Positions 16,129-24,957 of a stretch of 64,000 nt of DNA are shown piece after piece. The position numbers and the translations under genes were made by a program. The stretch covers positions 55,301 through 119,300 of the forward strand of contig JAFUQU010000033.1 of assembly GCA_017472255.1 (NCBI GenBank), given 5' to 3'. Position 1 is the stretch's first letter. Every line of letters starts with the position of its first letter. The notes under the pieces are model-generated. The model saw only the letters and a program-made list of their open reading frames with translations. It was not told the origin of the DNA and did not search any database. The stretch comes from Clostridia bacterium (GTDB lineage Bacteria; Bacillota; Clostridia; Oscillospirales; CAG-272).

Positions 16129-17280
16129 ATGATCTCTTACGAAACGCTGTTTGAAGCCATCGACCGCTTGAGCGAGCGGTTTATCCGATTCTGGATTGAC
16201 ATATGCAATATCGAAAGCCCCACCGTCTGCAAGTCTGGCGTGGACGCGGTCGGGCGGTATTTCGCCGACTATGCGCGCAGCATGGGCTGGACGGTAGAAA
16301 CCTTCCCGCAGCCGGTGTCGGGCGACGTGGTGTGCATCACGATGAATCCGGACGCGCCCGCAAAGCCGCTTACCCTGTCGGCGCATATCGATACGGTGCA
16401 TCCGGTTGGTTCCTTCGGAACGCCGCCGGTGCGCTGCGATGAGCGGCATATCTACGGTCCGGGCGTTATGGATTGCAAGGGCGGCGGCGCGGCGGCGATG
16501 CTGGCAATGACCGCGCTGCATGAGTGTGGCTTTGACGCGCGTCCGGTTCGGCTGCTGCTTCAGAGCGACGAAGAAGCCAACAGCATTGGCAGCAACAAGA
16601 CAACCATTGACTATATCTGCAAAAAATCCGCCGATTCCATCGGCTTCCTGAACTGCGAGAGCATCCGGGGAAGTACCGCCGTGCTTTGGCGTCGGGGAAT
16701 CGCCCGCTATCGGCTGGATATCGCCGGAAAGGCGATCCACGCTTCCCGCTGCAATGAGGGAGCCAGCGCCATCACCGAGGCGGCGTTCAAAATTATCGAG
16801 CTGGAAAAGATGAAGGATGTGAACGGCCTGACCTGCAACTGCGGGCTGATCGACGGCGGCGACGCGGAAAACACGGTTCCCGACCGCTGCACGCTTCACG
16901 CCGAGGTTCGCTTTGACAACAACGCGCAGATGGAGGAAGCCGACCGCATCGTGGGCGAAATTGCCGCCATATGCCATGTGCCGGGTACATCCTGCACGCT
17001 TACGAAGACGATCTGGCGCTGTGCGATGGAAAAATGCCGGCGGAACTTCGATTTTCTCGATACGATCAACCGCATTTACGCCGACTGCGGTCTGCCTGCC
17101 CTTACAGCCAGACAAAGTCTGGGCGGCTCGGATGCGGCGGACGTGACTGCTTACGGCATCCCATGCATTGATTCCGTGGGCGTGGCGGGAGATTATATTC
17201 ACACACGGGATGAGTACGCCGTTCTGTCCTCGCTGGCTGAGGCGGCAAAGCGTCTGGCGGCGGTGGCAAACGGCATCTGA
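16129..17280 (+). CDS. M20-family metallopeptidase / deacylase (ArgE/DapE-like)
   Basis: This 383-aa protein has the M20 zinc-site motifs in order: LSAHIDTVHP at about 83, GPGVMDCKGGGAA at about 109 with the bridging Asp, QSDEEANSIGS at about 145 with the catalytic and metal Glu, and a C-terminal SVGVAGDYIHTRDE with the His ligand. A dimerisation (lid) domain lies at about 185-290. Family members remove acyl groups from amino acids or cleave dipeptides. The substrate here is unknown. It starts 1 base after the GADGPT gene and closes the dinB operon. A small hairpin (GTCGCTT/AAGCGAC, 17284-17300) follows. Confidence 0.88.
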   Translation: MISYETLFEAIDRLSERFIRFWIDICNIESPTVCKSGVDAVGRYFADYARSMGWTVETFPQPVSGDVVCITMNPDAPAKPLTLSAHIDTVHPVGSFGTPPVRCDERHIYGPGVMDCKGGGAAAMLAMTALHECGFDARPVRLLLQSDEEANSIGSNKTTIDYICKKSADSIGFLNCESIRGSTAVLWRRGIARYRLDIAGKAIHASRCNEGASAITEAAFKIIELEKMKDVNGLTCNCGLIDGGDAENTVPDRCTLHAEVRFDNNAQMEEADRIVGEIAAICHVPGTSCTLTKTIWRCAMEKCRRNFDFLDTINRIYADCGLPALTARQSLGGSDAADVTAYGIPCIDSVGVAGDYIHTRDEYAVLSSLAEAAKRLAAVANGI

Positions 17281-17360
17281 TTTTGTCGCTTGCGAAGCGA
17301 CCACGGGAACGTGAAAATCTGGTATAATGGTATCACCAAAACAAATCGGAGGTACATACC

Positions 17361-18005
17361 ATGAATCAGAATCTCACCGAACTCGTTTTTATCCTTGATG
17401 CCAGCGGCTCCATGCAGCCCCTGACCGCCGATACCATCGGCGGCTTCAACTCCATGCTTGAAAAGCAGAAAAAGGAGGAGGGCGACGCTTATGTTTCCAC
17501 GCTGCTCTTTGACAACGACACCCGGGTTGTTCACGACCGGCTGCCCATCGCGCAAATCCCGCTCATGACCGATAAGGACTATATCCCCGGCGGTTGCACG
17601 GCGCTGCTGGACGCCCTGGGCGGGGCGATTCACCACATCGGCAACATCCACAAATACGCCCGTCCCGAGGATGTCCCTGCCCGGACGCTGTTCGTTATCA
17701 TCACCGACGGCATGGAAAACGCCAGCCGCCAGTATACGGCTGACAAGGTTAAGGAGATGATCGAGCGTCGTAAGAAGGAACACAAGTGGGAATTTCTCTT
17801 CCTCGGCGCGAACATCGACGCAATCAGCACCGCCAGCCGCTTCGGCATCGACCGCGATCACGCCGTGGAGTACACGTCGGACAGCGCGGGTACGCAGCTC
17901 AATTATGAGGTGGTCAGCGAAGCCGTGTCCGCAGTCCGCTGTTCGCAGCCGGTGAACGCGGGCTGGAAGAAGCGCATCGAAAACGATCGTAAAAACAGAA
18001 GATAA
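17361..18005 (+). CDS. von Willebrand factor type A (vWA) domain protein, TerY-like
   Basis: This 214-aa cytoplasmic single-domain vWA protein has the MIDAS motif FILDASGSMQPL at about 11-22 and supporting GGCTALLDALGG and FVIITDGMENAS. These positions coordinate a divalent metal for protein binding. The length and lack of a membrane anchor resemble TerY-type vWA proteins of chemical-stress modules. A TATAAT at 17323-17328 with no good -35 precedes it, so it may have its own promoter. It stands immediately after the dinB-macro-M20 operon on the same strand. Confidence 0.85.
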   Translation: MNQNLTELVFILDASGSMQPLTADTIGGFNSMLEKQKKEEGDAYVSTLLFDNDTRVVHDRLPIAQIPLMTDKDYIPGGCTALLDALGGAIHHIGNIHKYARPEDVPARTLFVIITDGMENASRQYTADKVKEMIERRKKEHKWEFLFLGANIDAISTASRFGIDRDHAVEYTSDSAGTQLNYEVVSEAVSAVRCSQPVNAGWKKRIENDRKNRR

Positions 18006-18009
18006 GCAG

Positions 18010-18039
18010 AATCCCGACCGGGCGCGCCCGGTCGGGATT
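18010..18039. terminator. Bidirectional intrinsic terminator
   Basis: A perfect 14-bp stem (AATCCCGACCGGGC / GCCCGGTCGGGATT) is flanked by T on the plus side and A on the other. It serves the convergent vWA and AraC genes. Confidence 0.85.
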
Positions 18040-18041
18040 TT

Positions 18042-18821
18042 TCAGTGGTTGTTGGTGTGCAGCGAATAGTAAGCCGCCTTGAATTCGGAGGGTGTCAGCC
18101 CCTCGTGATACTTGAAGAATTTCAGAAACAGCTTGTAGTCGGAAAAACCTGCCTGCCCCGCAATTTCGGTCAGCGGCAGATCGGTCTCCAGCAGAAGGCG
18201 CTTCACATGGTTCAGCTTCAACTCGTTGATCATCGATTTCAGACCGATGCCGTAGCGCTTTTTGAACAGGCGGGTGATGTAGTCCTCGTTGTAGCCGAAG
18301 TGAGCGGACACATCGGGGGCGTTTAGCGGACGGTCGGCGTTGATGCGAATCCATTCCCGGATGCGCAGCACCAGCGAACCCTCGCTCTCGTCGTCCTGAC
18401 GGCTTTGGGAGGACAGCTCGCAGAGCAGCACGTGCAGCAGGCTGTCCAGCACCTCCTGCTCGAACCCTTCGCCCGCGTAATGCAGCAGCTGGCGGCAGAG
18501 CAGGCTCACATGATATGGTTCGCGCAGAATATAATGCTTCGCGCACAGCCCTTCGCCCACCGGGTCAAGGCCGTTGAAATGCAGCCAGTAGAAGGATATT
18601 TTTTCGTCCGTGACCTCCACGCCACCATGCTCCACGCCCGGTTCCAGAAAGAGCACCGAGCCGACGTCCAGCGGATAAGCCCGTCCGCCCTCCATCAGCG
18701 TGAAGCTGCCCTCGGTGACGATGATGATTTCGTGTGAATCGATAACGCGGGTGGGGTGAATCCACTGTCCCCGGGAGGTGAATTTACCCGCGTATATGTA
18801 ATGGAGCGAATCGAAATTCAT
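18042..18821 (-). CDS. AraC-family transcriptional regulator (GH127 neighbour)
   Basis: This 259-aa regulator has an N-terminal cupin-like ligand domain (about 1-140; ESH-type pattern IVTEGSFTLMEGG, FLEPGVEHGG). The C-terminal double helix-turn-helix (about 160-255) shows NAPDVSAHFGYNEDYITRLF and LTEIAGQAGFSDYKLFLKFF, followed by HEGLTPSEFK. It is divergently transcribed from the GH127 gene across 136 bases, so it probably controls that gene in response to an arabinose-containing sugar. The inducer is inferred. Confidence 0.9.
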   Translation of the reverse strand: MNFDSLHYIYAGKFTSRGQWIHPTRVIDSHEIIIVTEGSFTLMEGGRAYPLDVGSVLFLEPGVEHGGVEVTDEKISFYWLHFNGLDPVGEGLCAKHYILREPYHVSLLCRQLLHYAGEGFEQEVLDSLLHVLLCELSSQSRQDDESEGSLVLRIREWIRINADRPLNAPDVSAHFGYNEDYITRLFKKRYGIGLKSMINELKLNHVKRLLLETDLPLTEIAGQAGFSDYKLFLKFFKYHEGLTPSEFKAAYYSLHTNNH

Positions 18822-18856
18822 GTCGGATTTTTTCTCCTTTTCTACGGTTTTTGGAG

Positions 18857-18885
18857 TTGATTTTCTGCCGCCGTTACGCTATAAT
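18857..18885 (+). promoter_or_regulatory. Promoter of the GH127 gene
   Basis: TTGATT (18857-18862), a 17-bp spacer and TATAAT (18880-18885) lie in the divergent region. An AraC-type activator would be expected to bind upstream of the -35. Confidence 0.6.
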
Positions 18886-18957
18886 TATATCACGAAGTGC
18901 GAATATGTGCAAGAGCTTTGAGAACAAAAAACGAAAAATCCGAAAGAAGGTATCATC

Positions 18958-20775
18958 ATGTCAAACAAAATGCTTACCTATGAAAACATCGACATCACCG
19001 GCGGCTTCTGGAAGGCGCGTCAGGACTTGAACCGCAAGACTACCATATGGAACGTTTACAAACGCTTCTGCGACACGGGACGGTTCGCGGCGTTCAAGAT
19101 GAACTGGAAGGAGGGTATGCCCAATAAGCCCCACTATTTCTGGGATTCGGATGTGGCCAAGTGGCTGGAATCCGTGGCATACCTGACGATGAAGGGGCGG
19201 GAGCCGGAGCTGGAAGCCATCGTGGACGAGGTGGTGGACGACATCGAGCGGGGACGGATGGAGAACGGCTACTTCAACATCTATCACCAGCTGTTCGAGC
19301 CGGACAACATTTTCAAAAAGCGCCAGCAGCATGAGCTTTACTGCGCCGGACATTTGATCGAGGCTGCCATCGCCTATGATTATGCAACCGGCAAGGGCAA
19401 GTTCCTGTCGCTGATGAAGGAGTACGCCCGCCACATTAAGACAGTCTTCATGGACGAGCGGACCGCTGCTTTCGATACCCCCGGTCACGAGGAGATCGAG
19501 CTGGCGCTGGTGAAGCTGTACGATTACACCGGCGAGAAGGAATGGCTTGAGCTGGCTCGCTTCTTTGTGGATATGCGTGGCTCTCAGAACAAAATGAATG
19601 AAATCAACATTCAGTCGCATCTTCCGCCCCGGGAACAGCGTTCCGCCGAGGGACACGCTGTACGCGCCAGCTATCTCTACAGCGCCATGGCCGATCTGGC
19701 GCTCCGCTGTGAGGATTCCGGACTGAAGGAGGCCTGCGACGCGATTTTCGAGGATATCATCACTTCCAAGATGTATATCACCGGCTCGGTCGGCTCCACC
19801 AAGAACGGTGAATCCTTCGAGGACAGCTTCCGCCTACCCAACGATACCGCCTATGCGGAAACCTGCGCCGCCCTCGCGCTGGCGCTCTTTGCCCGCCGCA
19901 TGGAGCGGATGGACGCGGATTCCCGCTATGCCGACACCATCGAGCGGGTTATTTACAACGGCTTCCTGTCTGGTGTGTCGCTGGACGGCAAATCCTTCTT
20001 CTACGAAAACGCGCAGGAGATCGATCTGGAGAACCGTAAAATTGTCCGTGCGTCTCTGCACGACAACCGGAATATCCACTTCCCGATCACCCAGCGTTTG
20101 GAGGTCTTCGGCTGCTCCTGCTGCCCGCCCAACGTGACCCGATTCATTGCGTCCATCGGCGATTTTGTCTACAATTACACCGATGACACGATCTATGTCA
20201 ACCAGTACATGGAATCCACCGCGAAGATCGACGGGCTGACCATCACCCAGACCACCGAATACCCTTACGACGGTCGCATCAGCGTAAAGCTGACCGGCGG
20301 CGCGCGCAGATTGGCGCTGCGCATTCCCGGATGGTGCAGAGTCTACACCATCGGCAAGAACGGCGCTTCGGTAAGCGCTCCCGTGGAAAAGGGCTACGCT
20401 TATGTTGATGCTGCCGACGGCGATGAGATTACGCTGGAGCTGCGCATTACCGTCCGCCGCGTGAAGGCCGATTCCCGCGTCCGTGCCAATCGGGGCATGA
20501 TCGCCGTGACCTACGGTCCCTTCGTCATGTGTATGGAAGGCGTGGACAACGGCGGTTCGCTGGGCAATGTGAAGCTGGTGGGCAGAAACGCCACGGTTAC
20601 ATGGGACGAGCAGCTGAATGTCCCCGCCATCCTTTGTCCCGCTGTTCGCGAGACGGTGGAAGGGCTGTATTCGGACAGCGTTGTCACCGAGCCGTTTACG
20701 GCGAAGCTGATCCCCTATTTCGCCTTTGCCAACCGGGGCGAAACCGATATGCGTATCTGGATTGAGAATATATAA
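18958..20775 (+). CDS. GH127 beta-L-arabinofuranosidase
   Basis: This 605-aa protein of the former DUF1680 family has a catalytic (alpha/alpha)6 barrel and C-terminal beta-sandwiches. The GH127 zinc/cysteine site is visible: AETCA (E301, C303) and FGCSCCPPN (C386, C388, C389). In the studied enzyme HypBA1 a cysteine is the nucleophile and the site is Glu plus three Cys. The opening LTYENIDITGGFW is typical. There is no signal peptide, so it should release L-arabinose from imported arabinosides. It is divergent from an AraC regulator and ends at a bidirectional terminator. Confidence 0.9.
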   Translation: MSNKMLTYENIDITGGFWKARQDLNRKTTIWNVYKRFCDTGRFAAFKMNWKEGMPNKPHYFWDSDVAKWLESVAYLTMKGREPELEAIVDEVVDDIERGRMENGYFNIYHQLFEPDNIFKKRQQHELYCAGHLIEAAIAYDYATGKGKFLSLMKEYARHIKTVFMDERTAAFDTPGHEEIELALVKLYDYTGEKEWLELARFFVDMRGSQNKMNEINIQSHLPPREQRSAEGHAVRASYLYSAMADLALRCEDSGLKEACDAIFEDIITSKMYITGSVGSTKNGESFEDSFRLPNDTAYAETCAALALALFARRMERMDADSRYADTIERVIYNGFLSGVSLDGKSFFYENAQEIDLENRKIVRASLHDNRNIHFPITQRLEVFGCSCCPPNVTRFIASIGDFVYNYTDDTIYVNQYMESTAKIDGLTITQTTEYPYDGRISVKLTGGARRLALRIPGWCRVYTIGKNGASVSAPVEKGYAYVDAADGDEITLELRITVRRVKADSRVRANRGMIAVTYGPFVMCMEGVDNGGSLGNVKLVGRNATVTWDEQLNVPAILCPAVRETVEGLYSDSVVTEPFTAKLIPYFAFANRGETDMRIWIENI

Positions 20776-20779
20776 AGAC

Positions 20780-20814
20780 AACGAAAAAACGCCCATCGGG
20801 GCGTTTTTTCGTTA
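20780..20814. terminator. Bidirectional intrinsic terminator
   Basis: 15-bp arms AACGAAAAAACGCCC / GGGCGTTTTTTCGTT with an ATCG loop lie between the convergent GH127 and solute-binding genes. A and T tracts lie inside the stem. Confidence 0.85.
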
Positions 20815-20823
20815 TGGGAGCGT

Positions 20824-22305
20824 TTATTCTGCTGCTTCCTCCAGCGCTGTTGCAAGATCAGCGATATACTGTTCTGCTTTTTCCTTGTTGGAGTTGTAAT
20901 AGGAGGTGATGTCCTTGTTCTTTGCTGCCAGCAGATTGCGGTAGGTCTTGTCGTTGGTCAGCGGGAAGGTGAAGCCATACTGCATGGCGGTCATGTAGTC
21001 GTAGGTACGGTTTTCCATGATCAGTTCCAGCATCTCTACCGATTCCTCATCGCGCGTACCCTTGGTGCTGAGAGAAACGTCATAAATAGCCGGACGCAGA
21101 TACTTGTGGCTGTATGCGCTCCAGACCTCTACGAAATCGCCGATCATTTCTGCCTTCTCATCGGTCAGCGTCACAGGCAGCATCAAACCGCCGAAACGGG
21201 GATGTACATAAGTATAATAGCTCTCCTGCTCGTCGTCCAGCTTGGGGAAGGGAAGAATGCCATACTCATCTTCCATGGCGCGCATATCGGTTTCGATGAG
21301 ATACTGCACGAACATGGGAGAGAAGAGTCCCTGTCCATCGGCGAAGCGCTTTACATACTCATATGCGCTGGTGGTGTCCACGTAAGTGCCGGAATTCTCC
21401 CAGTAGAGAGAATATACCTTTTCAAAGGATTCCACCAGACGGTCGGAATAGAAGCTCAGCACAGGCATATCGTTGTCGTCCTTGGCGATGGCGGTCAGAC
21501 CGTGGGTAGGCATACAAGCGTCCAGCGTAGCCCACTTATCGGTGTAATAGCCGAAGATATCCTCCGCATCCGGGGTGCTGTTGCCGTTTACGTCCTTCCA
21601 GACGTCTTTGGTCAGGCTCATCAGCTTATCCATCGTCCAATCGCCGTCGCGCACGACCTGATAGATGTCGCCGATCTGCCATTCCTCTGCCAAACGCTTG
21701 TTGAAGGTGTAAATCCACGCCATGGTCATATTCGTGCCCAGCGCGTCACTGAATATCGCATAGGTATTGTTTTCAAAGGTGTAGGTTTCGTTGGCGTCCT
21801 GAATGTACCAAGGCTGGTCATAGTTGATGCCTTCAATATCATCCCACGGCATCAGCACGCCGTTGCTCATGACGTTGCAGAGGGCGTAGGATTTCATAGC
21901 CAGCAGGTCGTATTCGCTGTCGCCTGCCATGACGCTGCTGACAAAGAGCTTGATGGCGTCAGCATCGCCTGTGTCAGCCTTGAAGTTGATCTTTATACCC
22001 AGCCGCTGCTCGGTATCCATGTTGCGCTGATAGAGCGCGTCGTCCACCACGTCGCCGGTCTGCTCGGCATAAAGGAATTCCCTGTCACTATAGCTGTAGG
22101 ATGCGCCATAGCCGAGAATGTTGATCTCCATACCGTTGTAATCGGACTGAGGGAGATTGGAGTAAATGTCGGTTTCAGTAGAAACGGTGGTGTCAGTGGA
22201 AGTGGGTGTACTGGTATCATCCGATGAGGTTTTGGCTGTCTCGCCGCAGGCGCCGAGACTTGCCAGCATGGCAATGAGAAGAAGGGTTGATACGGCTCTT
22301 TTCAT
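20824..22305 (-). CDS. Extracellular solute-binding lipoprotein (ABC sugar-uptake type)
   Basis: This 493-aa lipoprotein has a signal peptide with lipobox LGAC (C20), then a Ser/Thr/Asp-rich linker (about 25-48) and a family-1-type binding domain starting NGMEINILGYGASYSYSD. Such proteins bind oligosaccharides outside the membrane and hand them to an ABC permease. No permease or ATPase gene lies nearby. It is downstream of the 827-aa unknown and the AraA-like isomerase on the same strand. A TATAAT upstream on the minus strand suggests its own promoter. It shares the VVDDALYQRN-type motif with the binding protein at 43841-45298. Confidence 0.85.
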   Translation of the reverse strand: MKRAVSTLLLIAMLASLGACGETAKTSSDDTSTPTSTDTTVSTETDIYSNLPQSDYNGMEINILGYGASYSYSDREFLYAEQTGDVVDDALYQRNMDTEQRLGIKINFKADTGDADAIKLFVSSVMAGDSEYDLLAMKSYALCNVMSNGVLMPWDDIEGINYDQPWYIQDANETYTFENNTYAIFSDALGTNMTMAWIYTFNKRLAEEWQIGDIYQVVRDGDWTMDKLMSLTKDVWKDVNGNSTPDAEDIFGYYTDKWATLDACMPTHGLTAIAKDDNDMPVLSFYSDRLVESFEKVYSLYWENSGTYVDTTSAYEYVKRFADGQGLFSPMFVQYLIETDMRAMEDEYGILPFPKLDDEQESYYTYVHPRFGGLMLPVTLTDEKAEMIGDFVEVWSAYSHKYLRPAIYDVSLSTKGTRDEESVEMLELIMENRTYDYMTAMQYGFTFPLTNDKTYRNLLAAKNKDITSYYNSNKEKAEQYIADLATALEEAAE

Positions 22306-22442
22306 GGGTAAACGCTCCTTTATAATAAATTTTTACTAATACAAACATATTATAACATAATATGATGAATTTGAAAATGACGATATCAAACACATACCTT
22401 GCAGATTCGAACATCTGCATTTTCCACCGACGATTCGAAGAA

Positions 22443-24926
22443 TTAATGCGTCGTCATCTTCGACGGATCGCGCAGAAATTCGAGGTGCTGCCAGTCGTCC
22501 ACGTGCTCGCTCTCCTGAAGACCGATGTAATAGGTGCCGCTTAAGTGGCGGGCGATGTAGCAGCCCCGCTCCTCGTCGAACTCCAGCGGGACATTGCCGC
22601 CGTTGAAGGTCTCGGCCGTGGTACGGATCATGGCTCTGCCGCCCTTGCCCGGGAAGATGGTCAGCTCGGCGTCAACAAGACCGCTGATGACGCGGCGCTC
22701 GTCCAGCCAGATATGGGTTTCGGGGGAGAGACGCATCATCGAAATCTTGGCGCGCTGCTTCTGCTTGATGAAGACCTGCGCGTGGGTGTGATTCCAGCGG
22801 GAGGTCTGATAGGTTCCCACGCTGTCGTCCACGATGAATTCGATGTTGTTGAAAATCGGCGCGTCGTCGGGGGTGGTGAAGTGCATCTTTACGGTGGAGT
22901 CCTTGCTGAACTCGTTGAGCACCAGCCAGTCGCGGCAGCGGGACAGGTGAATGATAGGCAGGTTGTCGTTGATGTCATAGCAGTCGAAGGTCAGAGGACA
23001 GCCGAACTCCGCCATAGCGGCGCGGAGCAGCACGGACGGGATAAAGCTGTCCGACGGTCTGCGCTTGGGCGGAAGATGTCCGCGCTTCACCGGCTCATGG
23101 GGGAAGGAGCCGCGAATCCAGATCAAGCTGCCGTTGACCGTTGCATAAGCACGAACCTCGCCGTTCTTTGCGACGGTGGCAACAGTACGGACGCCCTCCC
23201 GTGCCAGCTCGCAGACGCCGCCGTTCGATACCAGCGCCGGATGCTCCAGCGTTTTTGCGTACTCGCCGAATTCGGCGTTGTCGAGGGTGAGGGTGGTGGT
23301 GAACGCCAGCGTTCCGTCGATATCGCTGCCCAGCTCTACGCCGATGGCGTTCAGCAGCTTTTCGGAGGCATAGCGCGCGCTGCCGAAAAGCATAACCTTC
23401 GCGCCCAGTGCCAGCGCTTCAAAGAGGGCGGCTTCCAGCTCGCTGCCTGCTTCGGGAACGGGGGTAACGAGGATGGTGTTCAGCAGCTTGGTCTTGTCGG
23501 CCTTGATGAAGTTTTTGTCGGAAATCACCGTGTTGATGGGCAGACCCTGATCGACCGCGCTCTCGATGAACCAGTCGTCCATGAAAATCCGCTCCATGTG
23601 ACCGTCCCGCAGACCGATCTTGCAGTAAGCGTCGAAGGGGTAGACCCATGTGACCAGACCCGCTTCGTCCGGGTAGTCGTCGTAAGCGGTGAGCAGATGG
23701 GGCGTAACCTCGTTGGGGCAGCGGTCGGGCAGGCGTCCGAAGGAATCGTCGGCGCTGAGGAACGCCAGACCAAAGGGCTTTGTAACCTCGCAGTTTTCAT
23801 CCAGACGTCCGATGGAGAGGGGAAGATAGATGTCGTGGGGGCTGCGGTCGTAGCGGTCGAACCACGGGGAATTGATCCACCATGGGTCGTGAATGTAATA
23901 GCGCAGGTTGAAGCCCAGTTCGGGCAGTTCGGCGATGTGGGACATGAAGCCCGCCAGCTCCAGACCAAAACGGAGATCCAGCGGCGCCCAGGGAGAGTTG
24001 GGGGGACCGACGATGTTCTGCTTGTAGATATCGTCGATGGGGCAGCCGTGGGCGGCGATATCCATGCCCGCAGACAGGTTGGAACCGCGGGTTTCCACCC
24101 GGGTGTCGCCCAGCTCGGCGGAAAAATGCTTCCAGAACTCGGCGATGTTGTCCCGCACCTGTTCAGCGCCCGCGAAGTCAAACTTATTGCCGTCGAACAG
24201 CTCGCCCGTCCAGTTCCAGGAGGACAGCGAGAAGCCGAAGCCGTTGGAGAGCCAGATATAATCGAAGCCCAGATCCCGCTTCATCGCCATGAACTGGCGT
24301 CCGAGAAACTCGCCGAAGTGGGTGCCCTCCGGAATGCCGTCCGGATAAGCGGCGTAGGTGCGGTTTTCGGCGTGCAGCGTGGACGCGCAGTGAACCCACT
24401 GCTTGGCGCCCATGATGTCGCCCTTGGAAATTTCGGTGTGGCGGTTGTATTTGAAATCCGACCAGGCGAACTCTGGACCGGGGTCGAAGGTCTCGCCCAC
24501 CTCGATGTCGAAGCCGGTGATTTCCTTACCCACCCGCTTCATGGCTGCGATGATTTCTTTCAGATCGCCATAGGTCATGACCGGCGGGTTTTCGATGTAG
24601 TGAATCGGGAAGGCGTGCAGCGAATTCTTCGTGCTGCTTTCCTCAACGGTGGCATTGCGTTTCCAGTTGCCGATGCCCACATACTGGCACCACTCAAAGG
24701 AATCGTCAAGATTACCGGTGTATTCGAGAATTTCGCTGCCGTCGCTGGTCCAGAAAAGCACCGAGCAGCCGGTGGAATATTTGAGCAGAGGCTGCCACTG
24801 GGTGAACAGATGGCGCGCCACCTCTTCGATTCCGGCGGGCGTCTTGTCACGTCCGAAGGGCTTCAGGGAGATTTCCAGGCAGACGCGACCTGCGGTCGTG
24901 GTCGAACGGTATTCGTAATCAAACAT
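22443..24926 (-). CDS. Large uncharacterised protein, probable carbohydrate-active enzyme
   Basis: This 827-aa cytoplasmic-looking protein starts at an ATG behind GGAGGGTTCCGAT. I recognise it only as a conserved uncharacterised type found in Firmicutes. The N-terminal opening GRVCLEISLKPFGRD is characteristic, and FDPGPEFAWSDFKY, FDYIWLSNGFGFSLSSWNW and RYYIHDPWWINSPWFDRY suggest a TIM-barrel hydrolase with aromatic subsites. A Rossmann-like segment (about 480-620) and a beta-rich tail follow. It lies between the AraA-like isomerase gene (31 bases upstream) and a solute-binding lipoprotein, so a glycosidase supplying the isomerase is plausible. Confidence 0.7.
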   Translation of the reverse strand: MFDYEYRSTTTAGRVCLEISLKPFGRDKTPAGIEEVARHLFTQWQPLLKYSTGCSVLFWTSDGSEILEYTGNLDDSFEWCQYVGIGNWKRNATVEESSTKNSLHAFPIHYIENPPVMTYGDLKEIIAAMKRVGKEITGFDIEVGETFDPGPEFAWSDFKYNRHTEISKGDIMGAKQWVHCASTLHAENRTYAAYPDGIPEGTHFGEFLGRQFMAMKRDLGFDYIWLSNGFGFSLSSWNWTGELFDGNKFDFAGAEQVRDNIAEFWKHFSAELGDTRVETRGSNLSAGMDIAAHGCPIDDIYKQNIVGPPNSPWAPLDLRFGLELAGFMSHIAELPELGFNLRYYIHDPWWINSPWFDRYDRSPHDIYLPLSIGRLDENCEVTKPFGLAFLSADDSFGRLPDRCPNEVTPHLLTAYDDYPDEAGLVTWVYPFDAYCKIGLRDGHMERIFMDDWFIESAVDQGLPINTVISDKNFIKADKTKLLNTILVTPVPEAGSELEAALFEALALGAKVMLFGSARYASEKLLNAIGVELGSDIDGTLAFTTTLTLDNAEFGEYAKTLEHPALVSNGGVCELAREGVRTVATVAKNGEVRAYATVNGSLIWIRGSFPHEPVKRGHLPPKRRPSDSFIPSVLLRAAMAEFGCPLTFDCYDINDNLPIIHLSRCRDWLVLNEFSKDSTVKMHFTTPDDAPIFNNIEFIVDDSVGTYQTSRWNHTHAQVFIKQKQRAKISMMRLSPETHIWLDERRVISGLVDAELTIFPGKGGRAMIRTTAETFNGGNVPLEFDEERGCYIARHLSGTYYIGLQESEHVDDWQHLEFLRDPSKMTTH

Positions 24927-24957
24927 ATCGGAACCCTCCTGTTTGTGATTTCGGGTC

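Noticed and set aside
17284..17300. GTCGCTT-GCG-AAGCGAC hairpin as the terminator of the dinB operon
   Set aside because: The stem is only 7 bp and is followed by CACGGG, not by T; termination there is doubtful.
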